Source: Clostridiales bacterium S5-A14a
GTDB lineage: Bacteria > Bacillota > Clostridia > Peptostreptococcales > Anaerovoracaceae
DNA length: 55,857 nucleotides
Direction of reading: 5' to 3'
NCBI GenBank assembly: GCA_000758905.1
Contig: JRNA01000018.1
Coordinates: 1-55,857, forward strand
The notes beneath the pieces are model-generated. The model saw nothing but the letters and a program-made list of their open reading frames with translations, searched no databases and was not told where the DNA came from. Position 1 is the first letter of the stretch. Each line of letters starts with the position of its first letter. The translations under genes and the position numbers were made by a program. Below are positions 46,336-55,793 of this stretch, piece after piece.

Positions 46336-46468
46336 GATAACTCACAACACCTCATATTTTTTAGAACTATAAAATACTTATAATTTTCTTAATTATCGCA
46401 TAAATCTAAACTAGTTGCAATTAGTACGTTCAATATAGATTTATACTGGCGATTTTCTTATATAAATA

Positions 46469-46496
46469 TTGACTTTTAAACCTTTCAGTGTATAAT
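46469..46496 (+). promoter_or_regulatory. Promoter of the SAM-riboswitch metK operon
   Basis: TTGACT (46469-46474) and TATAAT (46491-46496) with a 16-bp spacer, so that transcription begins at about 46503, just before the riboswitch. Confidence 0.8.
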
Positions 46497-46507
46497 TGAA
46501 CCATACC

Positions 46508-46642
46508 TTATCAAGAGTGGCGGAGGGAATAGGCCCTGTGATGCCCGGCAACCCTAAGGCGGATGTTTAAAAAGATATCTTAACACCATCTTAAAGGTGC
46601 TAATTCCTACAGAGCATTGCTTTGAAAGATGAGGATTGATAG
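46508..46642 (+). promoter_or_regulatory. SAM-I (S-box) riboswitch
   Basis: The conserved S-box core is clear: AGAGTGGCGGAGGGA, then GGCCCTGTGATGCCCGGCAACC, an AAGGCGGATG-type region with a variable hairpin, and GGTGCTAATTCC with AAAGATGAGG. The P1 helix is TATCAA (46509-46514) with TTGATA (46636-46641). S-adenosylmethionine binding would stabilise the aptamer and favour the terminator just downstream, shutting off metK when SAM is plentiful. Confidence 0.95.
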
Positions 46643-46651
46643 AAAATCAGC

Positions 46652-46682
46652 CTCTCTTAGCTATGCAAGGAGAGTTTTTTAT
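46652..46682 (+). terminator. Riboswitch-controlled terminator
   Basis: CTCTC-TT (46652-46658) pairs with AAGGAGAG (46667-46674), followed by six T. An anti-terminator could form by pairing of the 5' arm with the GATGAGG part of the aptamer. Confidence 0.85.
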
Positions 46683-46812
46683 TTTAGTTTTCAGCAAAGT
46701 CAGCACAGCTTGACAAACTATTTCACTCAAACAAAATATTTGTGAGATATCACTCCTATTTTGTTCCTGTGAAGCTTAGACTAGCTGAAATATTTCAAAG
46801 AAAGGAAGAGAA

Positions 46813-48021
46813 ATGAAAAGATTATTTACTTCAGAATCGGTTACTGAGGGACACCCGGACAAGGTGTGCGACCAGATTTCCGACGCCGTAGTTGATGCAA
46901 TAATGGATCAGGACCCGACTGGAAGGGTTGCTTGTGAAACAACTGTAAATACAGGATACGCAATGCTTATGGGAGAGATCACAACGAATTGTTACATAGA
47001 TATCCCTAAGATTGCAAGAGAAGTTATCTGTGAAATAGGATATGATAACGCAGAATATGGATTCGACGGCAACACATGTGCAGTCCTAACATCAATAGAT
47101 GAACAGTCCTCTGATATTGCAATGGGAGTTGACAAGGCACTTGAATATAAGGACGGAGAGCTGAAAAGTGAGGATGAGACGAAGATCGGTCATGACAGCC
47201 TCGATACAGGTGCTGGAGACCAGGGCATGATGTTCGGCTATGCCTGCAATGAAACCAAGGAGCTTATGCCAATGCCAATAGCTCTTGCGAATAAACTTGC
47301 AAGGCAGCTCACCAAGGTTAGAAAAGACGGAACTTTGACATATCTAAGACCTGACGGCAAAACTCAGGTGACCATTGAATACGATGATGACAAAGTTGTC
47401 AGAGTCGATGCAATTGTAGTCAGTGCGCAGCATAATCCGGACGTAACGCAAGAGCAAATCAGAAAGGATATAATTGAGCACGTAATCAAACCGGTAATTC
47501 CAGCAGACCTACTTGATGATGCAACAAAATATTTTGTTAATCCAACGGGACGCTTCGTAATAGGTGGACCACATGGCGACTCTGGCCTTACTGGCAGAAA
47601 GATAATAGTTGATACCTACGGCGGATGTGCAAGACATGGAGGCGGTGCATTCTCAGGGAAGGACCCTACAAAGGTAGATAGATCAGCAAGTTACGCAGCA
47701 AGATATGTAGCAAAGAACATCGTAGCTGCATACCTAGCGGATAAGTGTGAGATTCAGCTTGCTTATGCGATAGGCGTAGCAAGACCTGTAAGCGTTTCAG
47801 TTGAATGCTTTGGGACAGAGAAAATCGCTGAGGATAGGATAGTTGAAATAATAAATGAAGTGTTCGATTTGAGACCAGCTTCAATAATCAGAGATTTAGA
47901 TTTAAGAAAGCCTATTTACAGGCAGGTTGCAGGCAGCGGACATTTTGGTAGAACAGATATAGATCTAACCTGGGAGAGAACTGATAAGGTTGATATTATA
48001 AAGGAAAAAGCAGGCATTTAG
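46813..48021 (+). CDS. metK: S-adenosylmethionine synthetase
   Basis: A 402-residue enzyme that makes SAM from methionine and ATP. Motifs are [17 protein letters not shown] (about 13-29), [34 protein letters not shown] (about 254-274), [19 protein letters not shown]-type block (here SAS) and the ATP-binding HP region at the N-terminus. Length is normal. The start is ATG 46813 after AAAGGAAG, about 130 bp downstream of the riboswitch terminator. It is followed after 12 bp by an ArsB/NhaD-type permease gene, which would share the SAM control. Confidence 0.97.
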   Translation: MKRLFTSESVTEGHPDKVCDQISDAVVDAIMDQDPTGRVACETTVNTGYAMLMGEITTNCYIDIPKIAREVICEIGYDNAEYGFDGNTCAVLTSIDEQSSDIAMGVDKALEYKDGELKSEDETKIGHDSLDTGAGDQGMMFGYACNETKELMPMPIALANKLARQLTKVRKDGTLTYLRPDGKTQVTIEYDDDKVVRVDAIVVSAQHNPDVTQEQIRKDIIEHVIKPVIPADLLDDATKYFVNPTGRFVIGGPHGDSGLTGRKIIVDTYGGCARHGGGAFSGKDPTKVDRSASYAARYVAKNIVAAYLADKCEIQLAYAIGVARPVSVSVECFGTEKIAEDRIVEIINEVFDLRPASIIRDLDLRKPIYRQVAGSGHFGRTDIDLTWERTDKVDIIKEKAGI

Positions 48022-48033
48022 GGAGGTAGATAT

Positions 48034-49299
48034 TTGGAAACAAATCAGATTTTAACAGTTGTAGTATTTTTCATTGTAATGATAGCTATTATGTCGGAAA
48101 AAATTCACAGGACGGCAGCGGCACTGGCGGGTGCAATGGCATTGTTTTTCTTACATATCCTCGATGTAGAAAAAGCGATTGAATATGTTGATTTTAATAC
48201 GATCGGAGTTCTTGTGGGAATGATGATATTTGTCTCTGGCGTAAAGAGGTCTGGATTGTTTGAATATATTGCAATCAAAGCAGCGAAGCTAGCGAAGGGT
48301 GATCCTTGGAAAATCATGGTCAGCTTCATGATTTTAACAGCTGTGTTGTCTGCGTTCCTAGATAACGTTACAACAGTTTTGCTTGTTGGTCCTATGACAA
48401 TAGCTATTTGTCAGGTGCTTGAACTGGACCCTGTGCCGTTTTTGATGACACAGATAATGAGCTCCAATATTGGAGGTACAGGTACTCTTATAGGTGACCC
48501 TCCAAACATCATGATAGGTAGTGCGGCAAATTTGAGCTTTGTTGATTTTCTCCAGAATACAGGTGTTGTAGCCGTGGCAATCATGGCAGTTATGATTTTG
48601 ATGTTCAAACTTTTTTACGGTCGTAACCTTGGCGCGAGCGCAGAGTCTATAGAAAATGTCATGAAGATGGATGAGGTTAAGGCTATTGAAGATATAGGCT
48701 TACTGAGGAAAAGCATTATAATCATAGTAATGGTTTTGTTTGGGTTTATGTTCCACGGTCTTCTCGGGATAGAATCATCTGTAGTTGCGCTTTCAGCTGC
48801 TACGGCTATGATGATATTTGGAAAAGTAAACGTTGAGCACATAATAGTAGATGCAGAATGGGGAACAATTCTATTCTTTGTAGGGCTATTTATAGTTGTC
48901 GGAGGTATGGTAGAAACCGGTGTAATTAAAAACTTGGCTAAAGAGCTAATTGCATTTACAGACGGAAATATCATGCTCACGATGATTGTACTGCTATGGG
49001 GTTCAGCTATTTTGTCGTCATTCCTTGATAACATTCCATTTGTTGCGACTATGATACCGATGATTTTAGCTATGGGACACGATGGCATCAATACAGTTCC
49101 ACTTTGGTGGGCAATTTCTCTTGGTGCTTGTCTTGGTGGAAATGGAACGCTTATCGGAGCTTCGGCAAATGTTGTGCTAGCAGGGATTAGTAATAAGCAG
49201 GGTTATCCTATTACATTCAAAAGTTTTATTAAGGTCGGGATGCCTGTAATGATTCTATCGATGATTATTGCTTCGGCATTCATGTTAATTAGATATTAA
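48034..49299 (+). CDS. ArsB/NhaD-type ion transporter
   Basis: A 421-residue membrane protein of the ion transporter superfamily with about 10-11 helices. Two family repeats are visible: VLSAFLDNVTTVLLVGPMTIAIC with GTGTLIGDPPNIMIG (about 107-155), and ILSSFLDNIPFVATMIPMIL with GGNGTLIGASANVVLAG (about 328-390). The group includes Na+/H+ antiporters, arsenite exporters and citrate/dicarboxylate carriers, and no arsenic gene is nearby. It starts at TTG 48034 with GGGAGGT just upstream. It sits 12 bp after metK with no terminator between, so it is probably controlled by the SAM riboswitch. A role in methionine, sulfur or Na+ balance is only an inference. Confidence 0.85.
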   Translation: METNQILTVVVFFIVMIAIMSEKIHRTAAALAGAMALFFLHILDVEKAIEYVDFNTIGVLVGMMIFVSGVKRSGLFEYIAIKAAKLAKGDPWKIMVSFMILTAVLSAFLDNVTTVLLVGPMTIAICQVLELDPVPFLMTQIMSSNIGGTGTLIGDPPNIMIGSAANLSFVDFLQNTGVVAVAIMAVMILMFKLFYGRNLGASAESIENVMKMDEVKAIEDIGLLRKSIIIIVMVLFGFMFHGLLGIESSVVALSAATAMMIFGKVNVEHIIVDAEWGTILFFVGLFIVVGGMVETGVIKNLAKELIAFTDGNIMLTMIVLLWGSAILSSFLDNIPFVATMIPMILAMGHDGINTVPLWWAISLGACLGGNGTLIGASANVVLAGISNKQGYPITFKSFIKVGMPVMILSMIIASAFMLIRY

Positions 49300-49390
49300 T
49301 ATTTGTAATATATTAATTATTTTTGAGCACGGATATTTAGGATTGAAAGTTAAAAATGGGAAAAAGTTTAATAAAAAAAGAGGTTTAAAA

Positions 49391-49858
49391 ATGTTTAATG
49401 ATACTTTTAATGATGACATGATAAATATCGTACTGAGACAAGCAGGTGCAGATTCAATCAAAACTCATCTTGCTCACATTAACATTGTAACTTTTCAAAT
49501 TGCACCCGATGTTAAGGTTACCTATGTTTATGAGATAAAAGAGAACGGAGAAATTTATGTCGAGAGAACAAGCCCTTACCCTATGCTTCTTGGACGAATG
49601 TTTGATGAATCAGCGTTGATAGAAATAATTAAGAATGACGTTGCAAGTTTTAAAAATGCGTATAATAGTAAGAATTACGATGCTTATCTTCAGCTTGTGA
49701 AGAGCCATATAAGGTTTCAGCTTGCTGCAGAGGATTTGTTCATGAAACATAATGTTGATGCGGATGATCTCGATGACCTTCACAGTACGTATGAGAGGCT
49801 TCACCAGCAGCTGGAAGAAGTAAAATCCAGATCAGAAAAAATTGAACTGGAGAAATAG
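49391..49858 (+). CDS. Hypothetical protein, 155 residues
   Basis: A soluble 155-residue protein with no recognised family. It has an alpha/beta-looking core with a long C-terminal helix rich in Glu and Lys (DDLDDLHSTYERLHQQLEEVKSRSEKIELEK, about 124-155), likely a coiled coil. The start is ATG 49391 with GAGG 8 bp upstream; the earlier in-frame start at 49343 has no ribosome site. It is 20 bp before aspartate kinase, so the two are probably co-transcribed, but no functional link is evident. Confidence 0.65.
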   Translation: MFNDTFNDDMINIVLRQAGADSIKTHLAHINIVTFQIAPDVKVTYVYEIKENGEIYVERTSPYPMLLGRMFDESALIEIIKNDVASFKNAYNSKNYDAYLQLVKSHIRFQLAAEDLFMKHNVDADDLDDLHSTYERLHQQLEEVKSRSEKIELEK

Positions 49859-49878
49859 TTTAAGGAGTAGTACGATAG

Positions 49879-51204
49879 ATGAATATTAAAGTTGCGAAGT
49901 TCGGCGGTTCATCCGTTGCTGACAGCATACAGATTATCAAAACAAGAGATATAATTCTTCAGGATGAGGGGCGAAATTTTATAGTTGTTTCTGCACCCGG
50001 GAAAAGGTATGAGGGAGACAACAAAATAACGGACTTGCTCTATCTCTGCAAGACGCATATGGATCACAATCTGCCGTGGGAGCAGCTTTTTGAAGTAATT
50101 GTAGATCGCTATGTCGCAGTTGCTCACAAACTTGGAGTTGACGGCGTGCTTGATGAGCATTTTGAGATAATTCGTCAAAAGATAAATGAAGGTTCTTCGA
50201 CAGACTACATCGTGAGCAGGGGAGAATACCTCAACGCTGTAATGATTGCAGCGTATCTGGGATATGATTTTGTTGACTCAGCCGGCCTTATTTTGTTTGA
50301 CGATAAGGGCAAACTTTTGCACGATGCGACTGATGCAGCGTTGTCGGAAGAATTGTCTAAGCACAAAACAGCTGTAATACCTGGGTTCTACGGCTCCGAG
50401 AAGGGTAGCACAAGGATCAGAACATTCTCTCGTGGCGGCTCTGATATTACAGGAGCTCTTGTGGCAAAGGCAATTGAGGCATCCGTTTATGAGAACTGGA
50501 CAGATGTATCAGGATTCTTGATGGCCGATCCTAGAATTGTAGAAAATCCTAAGCCAATAGATTCAATATCTTATAAGGAACTTAGAGAACTTTCCTATAT
50601 GGGAGCATCTGTTTTGCACGAGGATGCTATTTATCCAGCGCGTGTTGCCAATATTCCTATAAATATTAGAAATACCAATGTTCCAAAGGACAAGGGAACA
50701 TTTATTACAGCACATCACGATCCAAGTTCAAATAGAATAATAACTGGTATAGCTGGATCTAAGGATTTCACTGTTATTGCACTTTATAAGGACATGATGA
50801 GTACAGGCCGTGGATTTGTGCGTAGACTTCTCAGCATACTTGAGGATCTTGATGTCAACTTTGAGCACCTTCCGAGTGGAATTGATACCATGTCAGTCGT
50901 GCTTTCAAATGCTTCTTTGGGCGATAAACTTGATGAGGTCATTAGTCAAATCAAGATTCAACTCGAACCTGATAATATAGAGGTATTTCAAAATATTGCT
51001 TTGATAGCGACAGTTGGACAAGGAATGACGTCGAACATAGGTGTTTCTGCAAGGCTATTTACTGCACTTGCAGAGGCTGATATAAACGTGAGGATGATAG
51101 ATCAAGGTTCTTCGGAGATGAATATAATAATCGGAGTGGAAAACAATCAGATGGGCGATGCAATAAGAGCCATCTATGGTGCTTTTGAAGATGAGGAAAT
51201 CTGA
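49879..51204 (+). CDS. lysC: Aspartate kinase
   Basis: A 441-residue monofunctional aspartokinase, first enzyme of the Lys/Thr/Met branch. Motifs are KFGGSSV (about 6-12), TDYIVSRGEYLNAVMIAAYLG and FSRGGSDITGALVAKAIEASVYENWTDVSGFLMADPRI (about 182-219). Two ACT regulatory domains follow (about 295-435; block SNIGVSARLFTALAEADINVRMIDQGSSEMNIIIGVEN). The ACT pair implies feedback by lysine, threonine or SAM; the effector is unclear. The start is ATG 49879 after AAGGAG. Its nearness to metK fits methionine/SAM supply, although a hypothetical gene and the permease lie between. 19 bp separate it from the response regulator gene. Confidence 0.93.
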   Translation: MNIKVAKFGGSSVADSIQIIKTRDIILQDEGRNFIVVSAPGKRYEGDNKITDLLYLCKTHMDHNLPWEQLFEVIVDRYVAVAHKLGVDGVLDEHFEIIRQKINEGSSTDYIVSRGEYLNAVMIAAYLGYDFVDSAGLILFDDKGKLLHDATDAALSEELSKHKTAVIPGFYGSEKGSTRIRTFSRGGSDITGALVAKAIEASVYENWTDVSGFLMADPRIVENPKPIDSISYKELRELSYMGASVLHEDAIYPARVANIPINIRNTNVPKDKGTFITAHHDPSSNRIITGIAGSKDFTVIALYKDMMSTGRGFVRRLLSILEDLDVNFEHLPSGIDTMSVVLSNASLGDKLDEVISQIKIQLEPDNIEVFQNIALIATVGQGMTSNIGVSARLFTALAEADINVRMIDQGSSEMNIIIGVENNQMGDAIRAIYGAFEDEEI

Positions 51205-51223
51205 TATATTAAGGTAGTTTTGC

Positions 51224-51904
51224 ATGAAGATACTTATAATTGAAGATGACAGAACAATTAGAGAGTACCTTGGCAGGGAACTTGTGAACTGGGGTTATGA
51301 AGTTTTTTTACAAGAAAACTTTCAAAATCCCATAGAAGATTTTGATAAGATTAAGCCTGACTTAGTTTTGCTTGATGTTATACTTCCAAGCAGGAATGGA
51401 TATTTTTGGTGTCAAGAAATAAGAAAAATTTCGAACGTTCCCATAGTCTTCATTTCTTCTAAGAACGAAGCTCTGGATATTGTAACCGGCATGCAGGCTG
51501 GCGGAGATAATTATATTACCAAGCCGTTTGATCTATATGTTGTTAGAGCCAAAGTCGAAGCAATTCTGCGAAGAACTTATGACTTTTCGGATACAAAAAA
51601 ATATGACTTCATATCACAGGATTATGGTCGCATCGAACTAGATTCTAGCAGGGGACTTTTTCTATGTGCAGAAGGACAGATTGATCTTACGAAAACTGAG
51701 ATAATGATTTTGCAAGAACTTATAAATGCACAAGGTGGATTCGTTTCGCGTCAGGCGATTATTGAAGTCTGCTGGCAGGGCGAAGATTTTATCGATGATA
51801 ACACCCTTGCTGTCAATGTTGCGAGACTGAGAAAGAAACTGAATAATATGGGTCTTGAAAATCTTATTATTACCAAAAAAGGTGTTGGTTATGGACTCAG
51901 GTAG
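51224..51904 (+). CDS. OmpR-family response regulator (BceR-like)
   Basis: A 226-residue regulator. The receiver domain has acidic pocket D8-D9, phosphoacceptor D51 in LLDVILPSRNG and Lys in TKPFDL. The winged-helix DNA-binding domain lies at about 130-226 (LTKTEIMILQELINAQGGFVSRQAIIEVCWQGEDFIDDNTLAVNVARLRKKL). It would activate the ABC transporter genes downstream after phosphorylation by the adjacent kinase. The start is ATG 51224 with a modest AAGGTAG upstream. The last 14 bp overlap the kinase start. Normal length. Confidence 0.93.
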   Translation: MKILIIEDDRTIREYLGRELVNWGYEVFLQENFQNPIEDFDKIKPDLVLLDVILPSRNGYFWCQEIRKISNVPIVFISSKNEALDIVTGMQAGGDNYITKPFDLYVVRAKVEAILRRTYDFSDTKKYDFISQDYGRIELDSSRGLFLCAEGQIDLTKTEIMILQELINAQGGFVSRQAIIEVCWQGEDFIDDNTLAVNVARLRKKLNNMGLENLIITKKGVGYGLR

Positions 51905-52856
51905 TAAAAATCTTAGAGAATACATATATATTTTTATAAAATCTGTATTGCCTTTCGCCATGGGCGGAGGCATATTTTTAATAATTCTCCTATTTCTAAT
52001 GAAATTCATGTCAAAGAAAGCAGACTTAATCGTATTAGCTTCTGAGATATTTTTGATAATATTTATATTTTATTGTATATACATGCTAATGAAGATTAAG
52101 CGCAGGAAGAGTTTGGAGAAGCAATATGCTGAACTTAGCCAGAAATATCAACAGAAAGTAAACGATATGGCTGAACTTAAGGCTGATATTCTTGATTTCT
52201 TCCTAATATGGGTACATCAAATTAAAACACCTATTGCGGCTTCGAAGCTTTTGTTATCCTCAACCAATAAATTAGGGGAAAATATCAGAGCATCGAATTT
52301 GAGCATAGATGAGAAGCAGCAGCTGAGAGCAGAAGTGCTGCAAATTGAAAAGTATTCAGACATGGCACTCGGATATCTTAAACTTTCAAATGATGACACA
52401 GAGATTTTTGTAGATTCTGTAGATTTAAATCAAATTATTAAAAATCTACTCAAAAAGTATGCTGTTTTGTTTATCAACGAAGATATAAATGTGCAATACG
52501 CAGAAATAGAAAGGAATGTAATAAGTGATTCCAATTGGCTCACGCTTGCAATTGAGCAGTTAATATCAAATGCCGCAAAGTATTCTAAGGGTGAATCGGT
52601 AAAAATTTATTTTTGCGATGAGGAGAATTCACTTGTAATCCAGGATAATGGAATTGGAATACCTGAATCTGATCTGCCTAAAATTTTTGACAGAGGATAT
52701 TCAGGATTCAATGGCAAAGGGTATAGAAATTCTACGGGAGTAGGCCTATATCTTGCTAAGAAAATCCTCGATAGACTTGGATGCAGTATTCACGTAGAAT
52801 CCAAGCAGGGTATTGGAAGTAAATTTAGCATATTTTTTCCTAGGAATATATTATGA
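51891..52856 (+). CDS. Intramembrane-sensing histidine kinase (BceS-like)
   Basis: A 321-residue kinase with two membrane helices (about 20-40 and 44-64) separated by only a few residues, the mark of BceS-type kinases that sense through their partner ABC transporter. The phosphorylated His is H109 in VHQIKTPI. ATP-binding boxes are EQLISNAAKYS (N), DNGIGIPESDLPKIFDRGYSG (G1/F) and STGVGLYLAKKILDRLG (G2). ATG 51891 is chosen because AAAGGTG lies just upstream; the longer frame to 51855 starts inside the regulator. A terminator follows, then the transporter genes with a separate promoter region. Confidence 0.92.
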   Translation: MDSGSKNLREYIYIFIKSVLPFAMGGGIFLIILLFLMKFMSKKADLIVLASEIFLIIFIFYCIYMLMKIKRRKSLEKQYAELSQKYQQKVNDMAELKADILDFFLIWVHQIKTPIAASKLLLSSTNKLGENIRASNLSIDEKQQLRAEVLQIEKYSDMALGYLKLSNDDTEIFVDSVDLNQIIKNLLKKYAVLFINEDINVQYAEIERNVISDSNWLTLAIEQLISNAAKYSKGESVKIYFCDEENSLVIQDNGIGIPESDLPKIFDRGYSGFNGKGYRNSTGVGLYLAKKILDRLGCSIHVESKQGIGSKFSIFFPRNIL

Positions 52857-52875
52857 ATCGAAAAAGTATAGACTG

Positions 52876-52915
52876 ACCCCATACTTACGAAAATGTAAGA
52901 TATGGGGTGTTTTTT
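52876..52915 (+). terminator. Terminator after the two-component genes
   Basis: CCCCATA..TTAC (52877-52888) pairs with GTAA..TATGGGG (52895-52907) and is followed by TTTTTT. A TATAAT-like -10 (52953-52958) for the transporter genes lies just downstream, without a good -35, as expected for an activator-dependent promoter. Confidence 0.8.
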
Positions 52916-52992
52916 GTAAGGTTAAATAAATGCAAGCCTTTAAATAAGATATTATAATTTAGATATAGTTTGATTGAGGAGGAAAATTTATA

Positions 52993-53754
52993 ATGGCAAT
53001 GTTAGAAGTAAAAAATCTTACAAAAATATATTCAAAGGGAACAGGAAGCCAAACTGTAGCTCTGAATGGAATAAATTTCACGCTTGAAGAGGGAGAGTTT
53101 GTTGCAATAATGGGAGAGTCAGGTTCAGGGAAAACTACACTTTTAAACATGGTTTCAACCCTCGATAATCCTACCGAAGGGGAAGTATACATAGGTGGAA
53201 AGAATATAGGACAATTCAAAAATAATGAGCTTGCATCGTTTAGAAGAAATGAACTCGGATTTGTGTTTCAAGATTTTAATTTGCTAGATACCTTTAACAC
53301 AAAGGACAATATTTTGTTGCCCCTTGTTTTGTCGGGATATTCGTATGACAAAATGAAGAAAAAACTCATGCCGCTTTCGGAGGCACTTGGAATTGAAACT
53401 CTACTAAACAAATTCCCATACGAAATTTCGGGTGGACAAAAGCAAAGGGTGGCTATAGCCAGAGCAATGATTACAAATCCCAAGCTTATACTTGGAGACG
53501 AGCCAACGGGTGCATTGGATTCAGGGTCGGCAGATATTATAATGAAGACATTTGAAAAAATCAATACTTCAGGGCAAACCATAATGGTGGTAACACATTC
53601 AGTTCGAGCAGCATCCTTTGCAAATAGAGTTTTGTTTATCAAAGATGGTAAAGTCTATAACGAAATATATAAGGGCGAGAAAAGCAATAATGAGTTTATG
53701 GAAACAATAAGCAAGACCCAGTTCATGATGCGAGGTGCAGACTATGAAAAATAA
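52993..53754 (+). CDS. Peptide-antibiotic resistance ABC ATPase (BceA-like)
   Basis: A 253-residue ATPase of the MacB/BceA group. It has Walker A GESGSGKTT (about 40-48), a Q-loop in FVFQDFNLLDTFN (the FNLLDT wording is typical of BceA), [15 protein letters not shown], Walker B LGDEPTGALDSGS and H-loop VVTHSVRAAS. It starts at ATG 52993 after GAGGAGGA. The permease gene overlaps its end. The complex would free lipid-carrier targets from peptide antibiotics such as bacitracin and signal to the kinase. Confidence 0.93.
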   Translation: MAMLEVKNLTKIYSKGTGSQTVALNGINFTLEEGEFVAIMGESGSGKTTLLNMVSTLDNPTEGEVYIGGKNIGQFKNNELASFRRNELGFVFQDFNLLDTFNTKDNILLPLVLSGYSYDKMKKKLMPLSEALGIETLLNKFPYEISGGQKQRVAIARAMITNPKLILGDEPTGALDSGSADIIMKTFEKINTSGQTIMVVTHSVRAASFANRVLFIKDGKVYNEIYKGEKSNNEFMETISKTQFMMRGADYEK

Positions 53755-55741
53755 ATTAAAAAGGAGGATAGCATGGAGGAACGTAGTATCCTATAAACAG
53801 TTAATGTTACCATTTATCTTCACTTCGGCTATTATGGGAATGTTATTCTTCATAGGAGCTTCACTACTTGATAATAAATTTGTCCAAGAGAGAAATCCAA
53901 GCCTGGTTAGCATAATGAGCATTGCAGTTACACTTGTTGGCATTTTTTCTGTTATTTTTATCACGTATTGTAATCGATTAATCAGCAAGACAAGGAGCAA
54001 GGAAATCGCCTTGTATGAAATTCTTGGCATGGAGAAGAAGCACATAAACGCCATAATGTTTATAGAACAAAATATATGTTTCCTCGCAATATCTGTGCTC
54101 TCAATTGCTGGAGGGAGGATCTTTGGCAAGGCACTCTTCCTGATTTTTAACAAAATAACAGGCAGCCAGGGTGTTCCTCTTATGGAGTATCCTTTAACAA
54201 TGAAACCCGTTCTACTCACCATCGCTGTGATTGGAATATCGTATCTGATTATAGCGATAAACGGAATAGGTAAAATTTATCGTTCCTCACCTATTGAACT
54301 TATGTCAAGCAAGCACAAAAGAGAGGGCGAACCCAAGAATAGATATATCCTTCTAGTAATCGGTGCATTATTCTTGGGAGGGGGATATTTTGCAGCTTTA
54401 ACTACGAAGGGCACATTGGATGCTATAACAATATTTTTCTTCGCAGTCATCGCTGTGGTAATTGGAACATACTTGCTATTTATAAGCCTTGGGTCTATTG
54501 TTTTGAAGGCCCTAAGAAGAAATAAAAAATTCTATTATAAGGCTGAAAACTTTCTTTCTATATCCGGAATGCTACATAGAATAAATAGTAATGGCCTGAG
54601 CCTTGGCAGTATAGCACTTCTAAGCACCATGATAATACTGACCTTAACAATGACTGCATCAGCCTATGTTCAGACAGATAAGATAATAGATAAGATGGTT
54701 GAAGATGATCATAATATTAGTATTCTTATGAATGAGTCTGATGATCGTTATTGTAAATATTCAATGGCTGAGGATGATTTGAAAAATAAAATTAAATCGA
54801 CTACTACTGGTGATGAAAAGATAAGGGGCTTAAAGATTTATCAATCTTACATGAATGGCTTTACATTGGAGAAGGGTGAACTTAAGCATGATTATAAAAA
54901 GAATCTACCGGTAGGTGATATATATGCTGTGTCGTTTATGACTGTAAGGGATTACAACAAGCTTATCGGAGGAAACTATAAACTGGGGAAAAATGAAATT
55001 ATAATAGCTGAAGCAAAGAGGGATCTAGCGAGCGCAAAAGAGTTAGTCGTTGCTGGCGAAAAGCGCAGAATAATAGATCATACAAAATCAGGCCCTAAAA
55101 ATATGGTTATTATCCAGGCACAGGCAATCATAGTTCCTAATGAAGATGAGCTTTTTGACATAATGAAATATTACAATAAAGGATATAAGGACCAAAAAAA
55201 CCAAAAAATGAAGGCACCATACGATGTATCTGCAGCGTGGCATGTCGATAACATGAAAAACGATTATAGTCAAAGGGTCAAAAGTGCATTTGAATCAGAA
55301 GGTGATAACTTCACTTATGGCACAAGAGAGGAAAAACGAGATTTTCTTATGCAGATTAATGGAGGATTCTTCTTCTTAGGAATGCTGATGGGAACTATTT
55401 TCTTGATCGGAGCCATCATGATAATTTACTATAAACAAATTTCAGAAGCATTTGAGGACAGAAATAGGTATCAGATAATGGCTAAGGTAGGTCTCCCGGA
55501 TAAAATTGTCAAACGTACCACTAGAAAACAAATTTTGTGGTTATTCTTCTTGCCTCTTGCTGTTGCAGTTATACACTGCGCTGTAGCAAGCAAAATAGTA
55601 TTCCAGCTTATGGCACTTTTTGCGGTAACAGATGTTTGGTTCTTTGTGGGGAATTTACTAACTGTAATCGCAGTGTTTGCGGCAATATATTTGATCATAT
55701 TCATTATGACATCAAAAGTTTATCATAGGATTATTTCTTAA
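53744..55741 (+). CDS. Peptide-antibiotic resistance ABC permease (BceB-like)
   Basis: A 665-residue FtsX-type permease with ten predicted membrane helices and one large extracellular domain (about 310-540) between helices 7 and 8, the sensor domain of BceB proteins. The pattern IAWRNVVSYKQLMLPFIFT at the start and ALYEILGMEKKHINAIMFIEQN (about 89-110) match the family. ATG 53744 is preferred over GTG 53735 because GAGGTG sits 6 bp upstream. It overlaps the ATPase by 11 bp. The antibiotic recognised cannot be deduced from sequence. Confidence 0.93.
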   Translation: MKNKLKRRIAWRNVVSYKQLMLPFIFTSAIMGMLFFIGASLLDNKFVQERNPSLVSIMSIAVTLVGIFSVIFITYCNRLISKTRSKEIALYEILGMEKKHINAIMFIEQNICFLAISVLSIAGGRIFGKALFLIFNKITGSQGVPLMEYPLTMKPVLLTIAVIGISYLIIAINGIGKIYRSSPIELMSSKHKREGEPKNRYILLVIGALFLGGGYFAALTTKGTLDAITIFFFAVIAVVIGTYLLFISLGSIVLKALRRNKKFYYKAENFLSISGMLHRINSNGLSLGSIALLSTMIILTLTMTASAYVQTDKIIDKMVEDDHNISILMNESDDRYCKYSMAEDDLKNKIKSTTTGDEKIRGLKIYQSYMNGFTLEKGELKHDYKKNLPVGDIYAVSFMTVRDYNKLIGGNYKLGKNEIIIAEAKRDLASAKELVVAGEKRRIIDHTKSGPKNMVIIQAQAIIVPNEDELFDIMKYYNKGYKDQKNQKMKAPYDVSAAWHVDNMKNDYSQRVKSAFESEGDNFTYGTREEKRDFLMQINGGFFFLGMLMGTIFLIGAIMIIYYKQISEAFEDRNRYQIMAKVGLPDKIVKRTTRKQILWLFFLPLAVAVIHCAVASKIVFQLMALFAVTDVWFFVGNLLTVIAVFAAIYLIIFIMTSKVYHRIIS

Positions 55742-55761
55742 TTGAATAAGAGGTAAAGAGA

Positions 55762-55790
55762 AAAAGACTGCAAATTTGCAGTCTTTTATT
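55762..55790 (+). terminator. Terminator of the BceAB-like operon
   Basis: AAAAGACTGCAAA and TTTGCAGTCTTTT form a perfect long stem (55763-55786), followed by a T-rich tract. Confidence 0.9.
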
Positions 55791-55793
55791 TTA

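Noticed and set aside
48034-49299. Arsenite exporter (ArsB) assignment
   Set aside because: The fold matches the ArsB/NhaD superfamily, but there is no arsR, arsC or arsA nearby and the operon is SAM-controlled, so a specific arsenic role is not supported.
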